64,000 nucleotides of DNA from Buttiauxella agrestis ATCC 33320 (GCF_000735355.1 NZ_JMPI01000042.1:1-64000), one strand, 5' to 3'; positions 31,162 to 41,097 are shown, counted from the stretch's first letter. The notes: a model not told the origin generated them from the letters alone. Numbers and translations: made by a program.

Positions 31162-31602
31162 ATGAAGTTCGACGCCAGCCAACATCGAAGCACAATTATT
31201 ATTGATAAAGACCTAAGCCCTGGGCTTGCCATCAACGCCGCCAGCGTTATTGGTATGAGTTTCGGCCATACGGTGGAAAATCTGGTGGGTCCTGATATGC
31301 AAAGTGCAGATGCCGTCAATTATCCAGGCGTTATTTATGCCCCTTTGCCGATTCTGCTGGCACCCGGAGCTTATATACAGGAGTTGCTCAACATTGCTGA
31401 AGCTGACGAAGAGATTTATACGATACCCTTCAGCGCTCTGGCGCAGTCATGTAAGACATATGATGAATATGGGGAACGTATTGCTGCTGTGTCGAGCAAT
31501 AACATTGAACTGGTCGCAATCGGGTTAATTGGGCCGAAGAAAAAATCACCAGGCTCACGGGTAACCTGGGTCTGTATAAATAGGTCGATATTGCAGCCAT
31601 AA
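31162..31602 (+). CDS. DUF2000 family protein, probably frameshifted at the 3' end
   Basis: Small soluble protein, 146 aa as read. GAGGA precedes the ATG. The body fits DUF2000 (STIIIDKDLSPGLAINAASV at the N-terminus, SCKTYDEY in the middle, GPKKK near the end). After GPKKK the frame turns into residues unlike the family. The -1 frame from the A6 run at 31540-31545 instead reads ITRLTGNLGLYK and stops at 31581-31583, which looks like the normal family C-terminus. One extra A would restore a 140-aa protein. The gene may be a recent mutant, or the base call may be wrong. Molecular function is unknown. Confidence 0.72.
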   Translation: MKFDASQHRSTIIIDKDLSPGLAINAASVIGMSFGHTVENLVGPDMQSADAVNYPGVIYAPLPILLAPGAYIQELLNIAEADEEIYTIPFSALAQSCKTYDEYGERIAAVSSNNIELVAIGLIGPKKKSPGSRVTWVCINRSILQP

Positions 31603-31630
31603 AAAAACGCGCCAGAAGGCGCGTTTTTTA
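31600..31630. terminator. Bidirectional terminator between DUF2000 gene and uxuA
   Basis: An 8-bp stem (31606-31613 with 31618-31625), AGAA loop, seven A before it and six T after it. It serves both convergent genes. Confidence 0.9.
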
Positions 31631-31644
31631 TCAGGCTTTACAAC

Positions 31645-32838
31645 TTACTTCAGCAGATCCGGGAACATCGTCTGTTTCAGAGCCAGTTCCACACCACGTA
31701 CTTCAGCCAGACCTTTCAGGCGGCCAATCGCTGAGTAACCAGGGTTGGTTTTCTTGTGCAGATCGTCAAGCATCTGATGGCCGTGATCCGGACGCATTGG
31801 GATTGGACGCACGTCACCGGCGTTTTTACGACGCTGTTCTTCAGTCAAAATCGCTTTCACTACCGCAACCATGTTCACATCACCTTGCAGGTGTGCGCCT
31901 TCATGGAAGGTTTTCGGGTTATCTTCACGGCACGTTGCGCGCAGGTGAGTAAAGTGAATGCGATCGCCGAAGGTTTCAATCATCCGCACCAGATCGTTAT
32001 CAGCGCGAACGCCGTAAGAACCAGTACACATGGTGAAGCCGTTATAAATGCTGTCGACGGTTTCTTTCAGCCACTGCATATCTTCAATGGTTGAAACGAT
32101 ACGCGGCAGACCCAGAATCGGACGCGGTGGATCATCCGGGTGAACCGCCAGACGCACGCCAACTTCTTCGGCTACGGCAACAATCGCACGCAGGAAGTAC
32201 GCCATGTTTTCACGTAATTGATCTTTGCTGATGCCGTCGTATTCCGCCAGGCGTGCACGGAATTGGTCAAGGGTGTAACCCTCTTCCGCACCAGGTAAAC
32301 CGGCAATGATATTGCGGGTCAATTTTTCTTTTTCGGCATCGGACATATTGTTGAAGTAGTCCAACGCCTGACGCTGCTCTTCTTCGCTGTAATCCGCTTC
32401 AGCACCTTTGCGCTTGAGGATGTGCAGCTCAAACGCCGCAAAAGCAATCTGGTCAAAACGCAGGGCTTTTGAACCGTCTGGCAATTGGTATTCCAGGTCG
32501 GTACGCGTCCAGTCCAGAATCGGCATGAAGTTGTAGCATACGGTGTCGATGCCGCATTCAGCCAGGTTACGAATGCTCTGCTGGTAGTTGGCGATATGCT
32601 TATCGTAGTCACCGGAATGCGTTTTGATTTCTTCATGCACCGGAATGCTTTCTACCACGGACCAGGTTAGCCCTTTCGCTGCCAGCACAGCCTGACGCTC
32701 TTTGATGTCGGCAACCGGCCAGACTTCGCCATTTGGGATGTGATGCAGAGCAGTAACGACACCGGTCGCGCCCGCTTGACGCACATCATCCAGAGATACC
32801 GGGTCTTTTGGGCCATACCAACGCCATGTTTGTTCCAT
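31645..32838 (-). CDS. uxuA: Mannonate dehydratase
   Basis: Converts D-mannonate to 2-keto-3-deoxygluconate in glucuronate breakdown. The ATG at 32838 with GAGG upstream gives 397 aa beginning [15 protein letters not shown], as E. coli UxuA (394). Typical blocks include [31 protein letters not shown] and [12 protein letters not shown]. In E. coli uxuA is in uxuAB at 98 min; here it is divergent from yeiQ, a related mannonate/fructuronate-type dehydrogenase, with UxuR/ExuR-like sites between them. Confidence 0.95.
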   Translation of the reverse strand: MEQTWRWYGPKDPVSLDDVRQAGATGVVTALHHIPNGEVWPVADIKERQAVLAAKGLTWSVVESIPVHEEIKTHSGDYDKHIANYQQSIRNLAECGIDTVCYNFMPILDWTRTDLEYQLPDGSKALRFDQIAFAAFELHILKRKGAEADYSEEEQRQALDYFNNMSDAEKEKLTRNIIAGLPGAEEGYTLDQFRARLAEYDGISKDQLRENMAYFLRAIVAVAEEVGVRLAVHPDDPPRPILGLPRIVSTIEDMQWLKETVDSIYNGFTMCTGSYGVRADNDLVRMIETFGDRIHFTHLRATCREDNPKTFHEGAHLQGDVNMVAVVKAILTEEQRRKNAGDVRPIPMRPDHGHQMLDDLHKKTNPGYSAIGRLKGLAEVRGVELALKQTMFPDLLK

Positions 32839-32854
32839 CGACAGTTCCTCAGTT

Positions 32855-32872
32855 AAGTTGTCATACCAATTC
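32855..32872. promoter_or_regulatory. UxuR/ExuR-like operator near uxuA
   Basis: Matches 14 of 18 positions of the palindrome AAATTGGTATACCAATTT. It begins 17 bp upstream of the uxuA start. Confidence 0.6.
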
Positions 32873-32938
32873 ATAAATACTGTATTGCTTACTACCATAC
32901 CGGATTCTTCTATCCGGTCAAATTTTGCGGTGATATTG

Positions 32939-32954
32939 GTTGATCCAGCTCACA
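32939..32954. promoter_or_regulatory. CRP-like site between uxuA and yeiQ
   Basis: GTTGA-N6-TCACA: one perfect half-site and one with three of five matches, midway in the divergent region. E. coli uxuAB is CRP-activated. Confidence 0.45.
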
Positions 32955-33021
32955 TTAAAGGGATAAAGGCAGCACACCAATTTAATTTGTTGTCATATAA
33001 CTTTAGACTGAGCCATGTTAC

Positions 33022-33039
33022 TAATTGGTTAACCAGGAT
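33022..33039. promoter_or_regulatory. UxuR/ExuR-like operator near yeiQ
   Basis: Contains AATTGGTTAACCA; 12 of 18 palindrome positions match. It overlaps the yeiQ ribosome-binding region, so repressor binding could block expression. Confidence 0.5.
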
Positions 33040-33048
33040 TTGCATTTT

Positions 33049-34512
33049 ATGAACACAATTGCTTCAGTCACGTTACCTGCCGACATTCAACAGCCTGGTT
33101 ATGACCGCCAGGCTTTAAAAACCCGTATCGTCCATTTTGGTTTTGGTGCGTTTCACCGCGCACACCAGGCGCTGTTGACTGACCGGGTGCTCAATAAGTT
33201 AGGCGGTGACTGGGGCATTTGCGAAATAAGCCTGTTCAGCGGCGATAAGTTAATGAGCGCGCTGCGGGCGCAGGATCATTTATATACCGTGCTGGAAAAG
33301 GGTCGCGACGGCAATCAGGCCATTATTGTCGGTGCGGTTAACGAGTGCCTAAATGCAAAACTTGATGGGCTGGATGCGATTATTGAGAAGTTCTGCGAAC
33401 CCCAGGTCGCGATTGTCTCTCTTACCGTGACTGAAAAGGGATATTGCATCGACCCGGCAACCGGCAAGCTTGATAGCAATAACGAACGCATTATTCACGA
33501 TTTACAAAATCCCACCGAGCCCCATTCCGCACCGGGTATTCTGGTTGAAGCCCTGAATCGCCGTCGTGAACGCGGCCTGCGTCCGTTTACCGTGCTGTCC
33601 TGTGACAACATTCCCGATAACGGCCATGTGGTGCGTAACGCAGTCATTGGTATGGCGGAAACTCGCAGCCAGGAATTAGCCGACTGGGTCCGCGAACATG
33701 TGACCTTCCCAAGTACCATGGTCGACAGAATCGTGCCTGCGGCAACGCCCGAGTCGCTACAAGAAATTACAGATGTGTTAGGCGTTGAAGACCCATGTGC
33801 AATTTCTGGCGAGCCGTTTATCCAATGGGTGATTGAAGATAATTTTGTGGCAGGCCGCCCAGCGTGGGAGGAAGTCGGCGTAGAAATGGTCGATGACGTG
33901 ATGCCGTGGGAGCAAATGAAACTTCGGATGCTCAACGGCAGCCACTCTTTCCTGGCTTATCTTGGCTACCTCGCGGGATACCAGCATATTAATGACTGTA
34001 TGGCCGACCAAAATTTCCGCCAGGCTGCGCACCGCTTAATGATGCAAGAACAGGCACCGACTTTACGTGTCACCGGCGTGAGTTTGCCGCAGTATGCGCA
34101 TAACTTGCTTGAGCGCTTTGATAACCCGGCGCTGAAACACCGCACCTGGCAAATCGCGATGGACGGCAGCCAGAAGCTGCCCCAACGCATGCTGGAGAGT
34201 GTCCGCTGGCATCTGCAACAGGGCGACGAGTGGCCATGCCTGGCGCTGGGAATTGCCGGATGGATGCGCTATGTCAGCGGCAGCGATGATGCCGGGAACG
34301 AGATTGATATTCGCGACCCGCTGGCGGTGAAAATCAAATCGCTGGTCGAAAACAGCACCGATGATGAACGCGTCAACGCCCTACTCGGCCTGCACGAAAT
34401 CTTTGGCAGTGACTTGCCATTGAATGAGGAATTTGTAACACGTGTCACTTCCGCATGGAATGAATTATCAGCCAACGGCGCGCGCGCAGCTGTAGCAAAA
34501 CTAGTCGATTAA
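33049..34512 (+). CDS. yeiQ: Mannitol-dehydrogenase family oxidoreductase YeiQ
   Basis: NAD-dependent polyol/uronate dehydrogenase of 487 aa (E. coli YeiQ 488). The ATG at 33049 gives MNTIASVTLP as in E. coli. The nucleotide-binding segment is IVHFGFGAFHRAHQ. The family active site K-x4-N-x2-H is K291, N296, H299 (KLRMLNGSH). The divergent uxuA supports a role as fructuronate reductase (mannonate oxidoreductase) feeding UxuA; this is an inference from context. Confidence 0.94.
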   Translation: MNTIASVTLPADIQQPGYDRQALKTRIVHFGFGAFHRAHQALLTDRVLNKLGGDWGICEISLFSGDKLMSALRAQDHLYTVLEKGRDGNQAIIVGAVNECLNAKLDGLDAIIEKFCEPQVAIVSLTVTEKGYCIDPATGKLDSNNERIIHDLQNPTEPHSAPGILVEALNRRRERGLRPFTVLSCDNIPDNGHVVRNAVIGMAETRSQELADWVREHVTFPSTMVDRIVPAATPESLQEITDVLGVEDPCAISGEPFIQWVIEDNFVAGRPAWEEVGVEMVDDVMPWEQMKLRMLNGSHSFLAYLGYLAGYQHINDCMADQNFRQAAHRLMMQEQAPTLRVTGVSLPQYAHNLLERFDNPALKHRTWQIAMDGSQKLPQRMLESVRWHLQQGDEWPCLALGIAGWMRYVSGSDDAGNEIDIRDPLAVKIKSLVENSTDDERVNALLGLHEIFGSDLPLNEEFVTRVTSAWNELSANGARAAVAKLVD

Positions 34513-34624
34513 TATCATCAAAATGTCTTCATAAGGACATGAAGACCGTTCACGCTTCAATTTTTGGTCAATGTCGTTCAGGATAGGGAAACTTAAAGAT
34601 TCAGTTAACCTGTCCGGAGCGCCT

Positions 34625-35605
34625 GTGACTAAAACCAACTTAATTACCGGGTTCCTCGGTAGCGGAAAAACCACCACGATTTTGCATTTGCTGGCCAATA
34701 AACCAGAACATGAAAAATGGGCGGTGCTGGTCAACGAATTTGGGGAAGTCGGCATCGACGGCGCGTTGTTAGCCGACAGCGGCGCATTATTAAAAGAAAT
34801 CCCCGGCGGTTGCATGTGTTGTGTGAACGGGCTGCCGATGCAGGTCGGCCTGAATACGTTGCTGCGCCAGGGCAAACCTGACCGCCTGCTTATCGAACCC
34901 ACCGGCCTCGGTCATCCGAAACAAATTCTCGATATGCTCACCGCCGAAGTTTACCAACCGTGGATTGAGCTCCACGCGACACTGTGTTTGCTGGACCCAC
35001 GCCAGTTGCTGGACGAACGCGCAGTCAAGAATGACAACTTCCGCGACCAGCTCGCCGCCGCCGATATCATCATTGCTAATAAAGAAGACCACGCAAGCGA
35101 AGTGAGCCGGAGCGCCCTGAGCGAATGGCTACAACGTGAAGGCGGTGAACGTGAAGTTATCCATGCGCAGAACGGCAACATTGATATCAGCCTGCTCGAC
35201 AAACCGCGGCTGAACCTGCGGGAACTGCCATCCAGCCCGGAACATAACCATAGCCATGCTGCGGCGCGTGGGCTTGCCGCCCTCAGTTTACCTGAGCATC
35301 AACGCTGGAGACGCAGCATTAATAGCGGCCAGGGCTATACAGGCTGCGGCTGGATTTTTGATGCAGACACACTTTTTGACACAGTGGGTATTCTGGAATG
35401 GGCTAGACTTGCTCCCGTTGAACGCGTGAAAGGAGTCCTGCGCATCACTGAAGGCTTAGTGCGCATTAATCGCCAGGGACAGGATTTTCATATCGAGACG
35501 CAGAACGTTGCTCCGCCAGATAGCCGTATAGAGTTGATTCATAGCGGTGAAGTGGACTGGAACGCGTTACAAAACTCGTTGTTGAAGCTACGTTTAAGTT
35601 TGTAA
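34625..35605 (+). CDS. yeiR: COG0523 zinc-binding GTPase YeiR
   Basis: G3E-family P-loop GTPase thought to insert or traffic zinc. The GTG at 34625, with GGAG 5 bp upstream, gives 326 aa starting like E. coli YeiR; an ATG at 34571 would add 18 residues. Walker A is GFLGSGKT (9-16) and the metal motif GGCMCC has C63, C65 and C66. A histidine stretch EHNHSHAA follows around residue 210. It follows yeiQ as in E. coli. Confidence 0.94.
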   Translation: MTKTNLITGFLGSGKTTTILHLLANKPEHEKWAVLVNEFGEVGIDGALLADSGALLKEIPGGCMCCVNGLPMQVGLNTLLRQGKPDRLLIEPTGLGHPKQILDMLTAEVYQPWIELHATLCLLDPRQLLDERAVKNDNFRDQLAAADIIIANKEDHASEVSRSALSEWLQREGGEREVIHAQNGNIDISLLDKPRLNLRELPSSPEHNHSHAAARGLAALSLPEHQRWRRSINSGQGYTGCGWIFDADTLFDTVGILEWARLAPVERVKGVLRITEGLVRINRQGQDFHIETQNVAPPDSRIELIHSGEVDWNALQNSLLKLRLSL

Positions 35606-35645
35606 GTCTACCCTTTCACCTTTGTTAATGATTTTGTGGTTTTGC

Positions 35646-36344
35646 ATGAATAATATTCGACTCCCCTCGATTCTGGTGCTAAACGCCCTGGGTTTAGCAT
35701 TATTTTTTAGTTGGTATCTGCCCGCGGGCCATGGTTCATGGTTCGTACTTGATTCCACAATCTTCCATTTCTTCAACCAGGCACTGGTTAAAAGCCGCGC
35801 CTTTCTGGAACTGGTGGCAATAACCAATAACCGGGTGTTCGATGGTATTTCACTCTTAGCCATGGGTTCATTGTTTTTCTGGTACTGGCGCAAAGAGTCC
35901 GCAATCGGTCGTCGTCGCATGGTTATCATGGGAATTGTGATGCTATTTTGCGCAATTATCATTAATCAGCTCGGCCATTTAATTCCGGAATCTCACGTCA
36001 GCCCGACGCTTTATTTCACCGATATTTATCGCGTCAGCGAATTGCTGCATTTCCCCACTAAGGATGCTTCATCAGACAGTTTCCCTGGCGATCATGGATT
36101 AATGCTTCTGATTTTCACTGGTTTCATGCTGCGATATTTCGGCAAAAAAGCGTTTGCTATTGCGGTGATAATTTTCCTGATCTTCATGTTGCCGCGCGTG
36201 ATGATTGGTGCGCATTGGTTCACCGATATCTTCGTTGGCTCGTTATCTGTGGCGCTTGTCTGTTTACCCTGGGCATTATTAACCCCACTAAGCGACTGGT
36301 TAATTAGCCTGCTGGATCGTTATTTGCCGGGCAGAAAGAAATAA
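35646..36344 (+). CDS. lpxT: Lipid A 1-phosphate kinase LpxT (YeiU)
   Basis: PAP2-family inner-membrane enzyme that transfers phosphate from undecaprenyl pyrophosphate to lipid A. From the ATG at 35646 it has 232 aa with six hydrophobic helices. PAP2 motifs are SFPGDHG with its preceding KDASSD, and GAHWFTDI. An upstream TTG start at 35622 is less likely. It follows yeiR as in E. coli and has a terminator. Confidence 0.93.
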   Translation: MNNIRLPSILVLNALGLALFFSWYLPAGHGSWFVLDSTIFHFFNQALVKSRAFLELVAITNNRVFDGISLLAMGSLFFWYWRKESAIGRRRMVIMGIVMLFCAIIINQLGHLIPESHVSPTLYFTDIYRVSELLHFPTKDASSDSFPGDHGLMLLIFTGFMLRYFGKKAFAIAVIIFLIFMLPRVMIGAHWFTDIFVGSLSVALVCLPWALLTPLSDWLISLLDRYLPGRKK

Positions 36345-36377
36345 GCAAGCAACATCATATAAACATCATTTCCCGTT

Positions 36378-36415
36378 AAACATCAGGGTTCGGAAACGTT
36401 CACTGATGTTTTTTT
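36378..36415 (+). terminator. lpxT terminator
   Basis: A 9-bp stem (36378-36386 with 36403-36411) enclosing 16 nt, running into a T-run of seven or more. The rest of the gap to mepS (36416-36774) is AT-rich and holds no gene I can support; it should contain the mepS promoter. Confidence 0.75.
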
Positions 36416-36731
36416 ATCCAACACTGCAATAGGCTAATATTTAACCTTTCACCTTCTCCAGGCAAATGAATCACCTGCATATATAAACACCAGCAATGGT
36501 TAACAATTGTGCAATATTTCTTGTTGTCTTTTAACATCACAATTTCTTATAAAAAAACCTTCAAAAGCTCTCGCCACGCCAGTGTTGATAGGGTAACCTC
36601 GGATACGTTTTGTGCTTTTAAGCCAATACATTCGCAGTGTGAATAAATTTGTGCGTCATGCCACAGTTTTGCTCTTAAGCAATTGTTTCATGGAGCCCAG
36701 ATAATTAGTCTCGTCACGTTGGCATTTTGTA

Positions 36732-36749
36732 TAACGATATTTATCGTTA
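36732..36749 (+). promoter_or_regulatory. Hairpin in the mepS leader
   Basis: A 7-bp perfect inverted repeat TAACGAT/ATCGTTA with a 4-nt loop lies 25 bp before the mepS ATG, next to the AAGGGA Shine-Dalgarno. It could affect translation initiation. Confidence 0.45.
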
Positions 36750-36774
36750 AGGACACCAAGGGATAACAAACATA

Positions 36775-37341
36775 ATGGTCAAATCTCAGCCTATTTTGAG
36801 ATATATCTTGCGGGTGATTCCCGCCGTTGCTGTGGCAGTAATGCTGTCAGCATGTAGTTCGACAAACACAGCAAATATGCATTCTGAGCAGCATGCAGTC
36901 GGCAATAAAGATGGTTTTTTACTGCAAGCTTCTCAGGATGAATTCGAAGAGATGGTCCGTAATGTAGATGTGAAATCACGTCTCATGGATCAATATGCAA
37001 GCTGGAAAGGCGTTCGTTATCGTCTTGGTGGCAGCAACAGAAGTGGAATTGATTGTTCTGCATTCGTGCAGCGTACATTCCGCGAACAATTTGGTTTAGA
37101 ATTGCCTCGTTCAACGTCTGAACAGCAGGATTCAGGTAAATCAATTTCACGTAGTAAATTACGTACGGGTGATTTAGTTCTGTTCCGCGCAGGTTCAACG
37201 GGTCGACATGTTGGTATCTACATCGGTAATAATCAGTTTGTACATGCTTCCACCAGCAGTGGTGTGACGATTTCAAGCATGGACGAACCGTATTGGAAAA
37301 AGCGTTATAACGAAGCGCGCCGTGTATTGAGCCGCAGTTAA
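36775..37341 (+). CDS. mepS: Murein DD-endopeptidase MepS (Spr)
   Basis: Outer-membrane lipoprotein of 188 aa (same as E. coli) that cleaves peptide crosslinks so the cell wall can grow; its level is set by NlpI-Prc proteolysis. The lipobox LSAC places the lipidated cysteine at 27. The NlpC/P60 domain shows the catalytic C94 (GIDCSAF), H145 (GRHVGIYI) and H157 (FVHAST). Confidence 0.97.
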   Translation: MVKSQPILRYILRVIPAVAVAVMLSACSSTNTANMHSEQHAVGNKDGFLLQASQDEFEEMVRNVDVKSRLMDQYASWKGVRYRLGGSNRSGIDCSAFVQRTFREQFGLELPRSTSEQQDSGKSISRSKLRTGDLVLFRAGSTGRHVGIYIGNNQFVHASTSSGVTISSMDEPYWKKRYNEARRVLSRS

Positions 37342-37412
37342 TGCACTGACTGCAGACAGTTACTCCCTTGGCTGTGCTGCAAAAAAAAAGCAAAACAACG
37401 AGACGATAAAAT

Positions 37413-37437
37413 AACGCTGCCCAGGCAGCGTTTTTTG
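37413..37437 (+). terminator. mepS terminator
   Basis: An 8-bp stem (37413-37420 with 37425-37432), CCAG loop, then TTTTTT. Confidence 0.85.
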
Positions 37438-37595
37438 TTGCCTAAATTTTGGCTTAGAATTCATTCGCTTATCCGTTTTAACAATATTTATAATTTACGT
37501 TCGAAACTTTATGACGCAGTTGCAACTTTTGCGTTATAGTCGGAAAAAATACTTATAAACAATAAGTCTCTTGCTCATGCAGGAACCATTTATCC

Positions 37596-39191
37596 ATGTT
37601 TTCGAAAATACTTTTTTCACGATACTTCACCTCAGTCCGGCAAATCGCCGCCTTCAGTATTTTGGCTGGTGTACTTACCGCGCTGCTGATCGGTGGAATA
37701 ACCAGTCTGACGCTACACAGTAAGCGGGAGGCAAGCTATGACACGCTTTCCACCGATATCCGCGATTATCTGAGTAACTTTTTTCAAGAACTTCAATCCA
37801 CGACTAGCGGTATTCAGCCATTAACCCTTTCTGATTGCCACCAGGTTTCGGGCGAGCTGACCTCAAGCGCTGCTTTTAACGCTAACGTTCGCGCTTTTGT
37901 TTTAGTTCGTGATGGTTTTGCTTACTGCTCTTCTGCAACGGGCGGCATGATGCTCGATATGCACGAGCTTGTCCCTGATATAGACATCAACGCCGATATC
38001 GATATTGATATCTTACATGGCACTCCCATGATGCCGGGAAAACCCACGATTGCCGCATGGTTTAAAAACCCGGTGATTCAAGGGAAAGGTGTTTTCGCGA
38101 CGCTGAATGTGAACCTCACACCTTATTTACTGTTCTCCACCCGCCAAAGTGATGTGCTATCGATGGCGATAATCGCTGGCGACAAAGCGCTGACTACCCT
38201 TTCCAGCAATGTGATGAATGTATCTGAGCTGCCGCAGCATCCCACTCGCGTGGTCTCCATCAAAGGCTATCCCATCAGGATAGCGTTGTACGGCAAAACC
38301 TGGCCCGTCGAAGATATTCAAATCTCCATCCTGACCGGGCTTGTCTTCGGTATTCTTGGCGTAGCGTTATGCGCCTGGTTACTGACGGTACGATTACGCT
38401 CAGGTAAAGAAATTCTCACAGGGATTAAACGCGGGCAGTTTTATGTCGTTTATCAACCGGTTGTGAATGCCAAAAACTTGAAAATGTCCGGTGTTGAAGT
38501 CTTGATGCGCTGGAACCACCCTATTGCCGGATCTATCCCACCCGATGCATTTATTGCTTTTGCAGAAGCACAGCAACTGATTGTTCCTCTCACACGCCAT
38601 TTATTTGAGTTAATTACGCGTGATGCCAGAAGGCTGCAACAAGTTTTACCCGCAGGGGCGCGACTCGGTGTCAATCTGGCTCCCAGTCATCTGCACTCTC
38701 CCACTTTCAAAGAAGATATTCAGGCTTTTGCTGCCTCATTACCCCCTCATCATTTTCAGCTAATTTTTGAAATCACGGAACGCGATATGGTTAAGGAAAA
38801 CGAAGCCAGCTGCCTGTTCCACTGGATGCACGAGCAAGGGTATGAAATTGCGGTTGATGATTTTGGAACCGGACACAGTGCACTGATTTATCTTGAGCGT
38901 TTCAAACTTGATTATCTCAAGATAGACAGAGGCTTTGTGAATTCTATTGGCCTTGAAACAGTCACTTCTCCGGTGCTTGATGCGGTGTTAACGCTTGCCC
39001 GAAAACTGAGCATGACCACCGTTGCCGAAGGTGTTGAAACGCCAGAGCAAGCCAGATGGCTAATGGAACAGGGTGTTAATTACTTGCAGGGCTTCTACTT
39101 CGCACGCCCTCTCACCTTCGAGCAATTGAAGGAATGGGAAGAGGAAACAAAAACGTACGATGAGCTTAAAGGTGCGGGTTTTTCAGAGTAA
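37596..39191 (+). CDS. pdeN: Cyclic-di-GMP phosphodiesterase PdeN (Rtn)
   Basis: Inner-membrane c-di-GMP phosphodiesterase of 531 aa. An N-terminal helix (about 16-38) and a second near 240-262 bracket a periplasmic CSS-motif domain (YCSS at 110-113) that senses disulfide state in this family. The cytoplasmic EAL domain retains EVLMRW in the EAL position, EITERD, DDFGTGHSAL, KIDRGF and AEGVET, so it should be active. E. coli Rtn has 518 aa and the same neighbours. Confidence 0.94.
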   Translation: MFSKILFSRYFTSVRQIAAFSILAGVLTALLIGGITSLTLHSKREASYDTLSTDIRDYLSNFFQELQSTTSGIQPLTLSDCHQVSGELTSSAAFNANVRAFVLVRDGFAYCSSATGGMMLDMHELVPDIDINADIDIDILHGTPMMPGKPTIAAWFKNPVIQGKGVFATLNVNLTPYLLFSTRQSDVLSMAIIAGDKALTTLSSNVMNVSELPQHPTRVVSIKGYPIRIALYGKTWPVEDIQISILTGLVFGILGVALCAWLLTVRLRSGKEILTGIKRGQFYVVYQPVVNAKNLKMSGVEVLMRWNHPIAGSIPPDAFIAFAEAQQLIVPLTRHLFELITRDARRLQQVLPAGARLGVNLAPSHLHSPTFKEDIQAFAASLPPHHFQLIFEITERDMVKENEASCLFHWMHEQGYEIAVDDFGTGHSALIYLERFKLDYLKIDRGFVNSIGLETVTSPVLDAVLTLARKLSMTTVAEGVETPEQARWLMEQGVNYLQGFYFARPLTFEQLKEWEEETKTYDELKGAGFSE

Positions 39192-39280
39192 CTCCTGACG
39201 TCTGACAAAGATGCGGCTTGAAGTATCGTGGGTATAACTTATGATTCATCATCATGACGTTACAAGGATTGGCCCATACG

Positions 39281-41089
39281 ATGTTAGCTCGCGCCTTCGC
39301 TCTGCTAAGCCTTTGCCTGATGACTTTCCAAAGCCAGGCCGAAAACATCAAGGAAAGTTATTCATTTGCCGTTTTAGGTGAGCCTAAATACGCCATCAAT
39401 TTCACCCATTTCGATTACGTCAATCCTGCGGCCCCAAAGGGCGGAAATATCACGCTCTCGGCGATTGGGACCTTTGATAATTTCAACCGTTATGCTTTGC
39501 GTGGCAATGCGGGTGTGCGCACTGAAACTCTTTATGACACGCTGTTTACCACTTCCGATGATGAACCCGGCAGCTACTACCCGTTAATTGGTGAAATGGC
39601 GCGTTACCCTGACAACTTTGCCTGGGCTGAAATCGAAATTAATCCTCGGGCGCGTTTTCATGATGGCACCCCGATTAAAGCCAGCGATGTTGCCTTCACT
39701 TTTAATAAATTCATGACCGAAGGTGTACCGCAGTTTCGGCTGATTTATAAAGGTGCGAAGGTCAAAGCTATCGCGCCTTTAACGGTGCGCATCGAGCTTG
39801 CAGAACCGAGCAAAGAACGAATGCTGGGGCTGTTCTCTCTGCCAGTGTTCCCTGAGCAATTCTGGAAAGACCATAAGCTCAGCGACCCGCTTTCAAAGCC
39901 ACCTCCAGCCAGCGGCCCTTATAAAATTACCGCGTGGCGTATGGGGCAGTACATCACCTATTCACGCGTCAGAGATTACTGGGCCGCCAATTTGCCCGTC
40001 AACCGTGGGCGCTGGAATTTTGACTCCATCCGTTATGATTATTATCTTGACGATAATGTCGCCTTCGAGGCCTTCAAAGCCGGTGCGTTTGATTTTCGCA
40101 ACGAAGCATCGGCCAAGAACTGGGCAACCCGTTACATCGGTAAAAACTTCGCTAATCATTTCATCGTCAAAGAAGAACAACCTAACGAAGCGGCGCAAGA
40201 TACGCGCTGGCTGGCTTTTAATGTCCAACGCCCTATCTTTGCAGACCGAAAAGTCCGCGAAGCCGTTGGCCTGGCATTTGATTTTGAATGGATGAACAAG
40301 GCGCTTTTTTATAACGCCTACAGCCGTGCCAACAGCTATTTCCAGAACACCGAGTATGCCGCTCGTGATTACCCTGATGCCGATGAGCTGACTTTACTGG
40401 CCCCGATGAAAAAAGACTTACCGCCAGAAATCTTCACGACTGTCTACAACCCGCCAAAATCCAGCGGAAATGGTTTTGATCGTGACAATCTACTCAAAGC
40501 TCTGGCGTTATTCAAAGAGGCTGGATGGGAACTTAAAGACCAAAAACTTATCAATGTTAAAACGGGGAAACCCTTCACCTTTGAATTACTGACGGCCACT
40601 ACCGGTAATACACAATGGATTTTACCCTTCCAGCATAACCTGCAACGACTGGGGGTCACGATGGAAATTCGCCAGGTCGATAACTCGCAACTGACCAACC
40701 GCCTGCGCACCCGCGATTATGACATGATGCCAACACTCTACAGCGCAATGCCTTACCCCAGCGCGGATGTACAAATCGCGTGGGCATCCGAATATGTCGA
40801 TTCCACCTACAATGCCCCTGGCGTAAAAAACCCGGTCATCGACAAACTGGCCTCTGAGATTGTGGCTAATCAAGGTAATAAACAGAAACTGCTGCCGTTA
40901 GGCCGCGCGCTGGATCGTGTTCTGACGTGGAATTATTACATGATTCCCATGTGGTACATGGCCGCAGACCGCTTTGCCTGGTGGAGTAAATTCTCAAAAC
41001 CTGCGATTCATCCGTTATACACCACCGGATTTGATACCTGGTGGTATGACGTCAACAAAGCCGCTCAACTACCAGAAAACCGACGTTAA
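39281..41089 (+). CDS. yejA: Peptide ABC transporter binding protein YejA
   Basis: Periplasmic SBP_bac_5 family receptor of the YejABEF importer, which takes up oligopeptides and, in E. coli, microcin C. The ATG at 39281 gives 602 aa with a short signal peptide cut after SQA; an ATG at 39254 is also open. Family blocks include [26 protein letters not shown] and [15 protein letters not shown]. First gene of yejABEF. Confidence 0.94.
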   Translation: MLARAFALLSLCLMTFQSQAENIKESYSFAVLGEPKYAINFTHFDYVNPAAPKGGNITLSAIGTFDNFNRYALRGNAGVRTETLYDTLFTTSDDEPGSYYPLIGEMARYPDNFAWAEIEINPRARFHDGTPIKASDVAFTFNKFMTEGVPQFRLIYKGAKVKAIAPLTVRIELAEPSKERMLGLFSLPVFPEQFWKDHKLSDPLSKPPPASGPYKITAWRMGQYITYSRVRDYWAANLPVNRGRWNFDSIRYDYYLDDNVAFEAFKAGAFDFRNEASAKNWATRYIGKNFANHFIVKEEQPNEAAQDTRWLAFNVQRPIFADRKVREAVGLAFDFEWMNKALFYNAYSRANSYFQNTEYAARDYPDADELTLLAPMKKDLPPEIFTTVYNPPKSSGNGFDRDNLLKALALFKEAGWELKDQKLINVKTGKPFTFELLTATTGNTQWILPFQHNLQRLGVTMEIRQVDNSQLTNRLRTRDYDMMPTLYSAMPYPSADVQIAWASEYVDSTYNAPGVKNPVIDKLASEIVANQGNKQKLLPLGRALDRVLTWNYYMIPMWYMAADRFAWWSKFSKPAIHPLYTTGFDTWWYDVNKAAQLPENRR

Positions 41090-41097
41090 GGGCACAC

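Noticed and set aside
31540-31545. Programmed -1 ribosomal frameshift in the DUF2000 gene
   Set aside because: The A-run is preceded by G and the codons read AAG AAA AAA, so no canonical X-XXY-YYZ heptamer is present, and I see no convincing downstream pseudoknot. A plain indel or base-call error is simpler.
34571-34624. Upstream ATG start for yeiR
   Set aside because: It adds 18 residues not present in E. coli YeiR, while the GTG at 34625 has GGAG at proper spacing.
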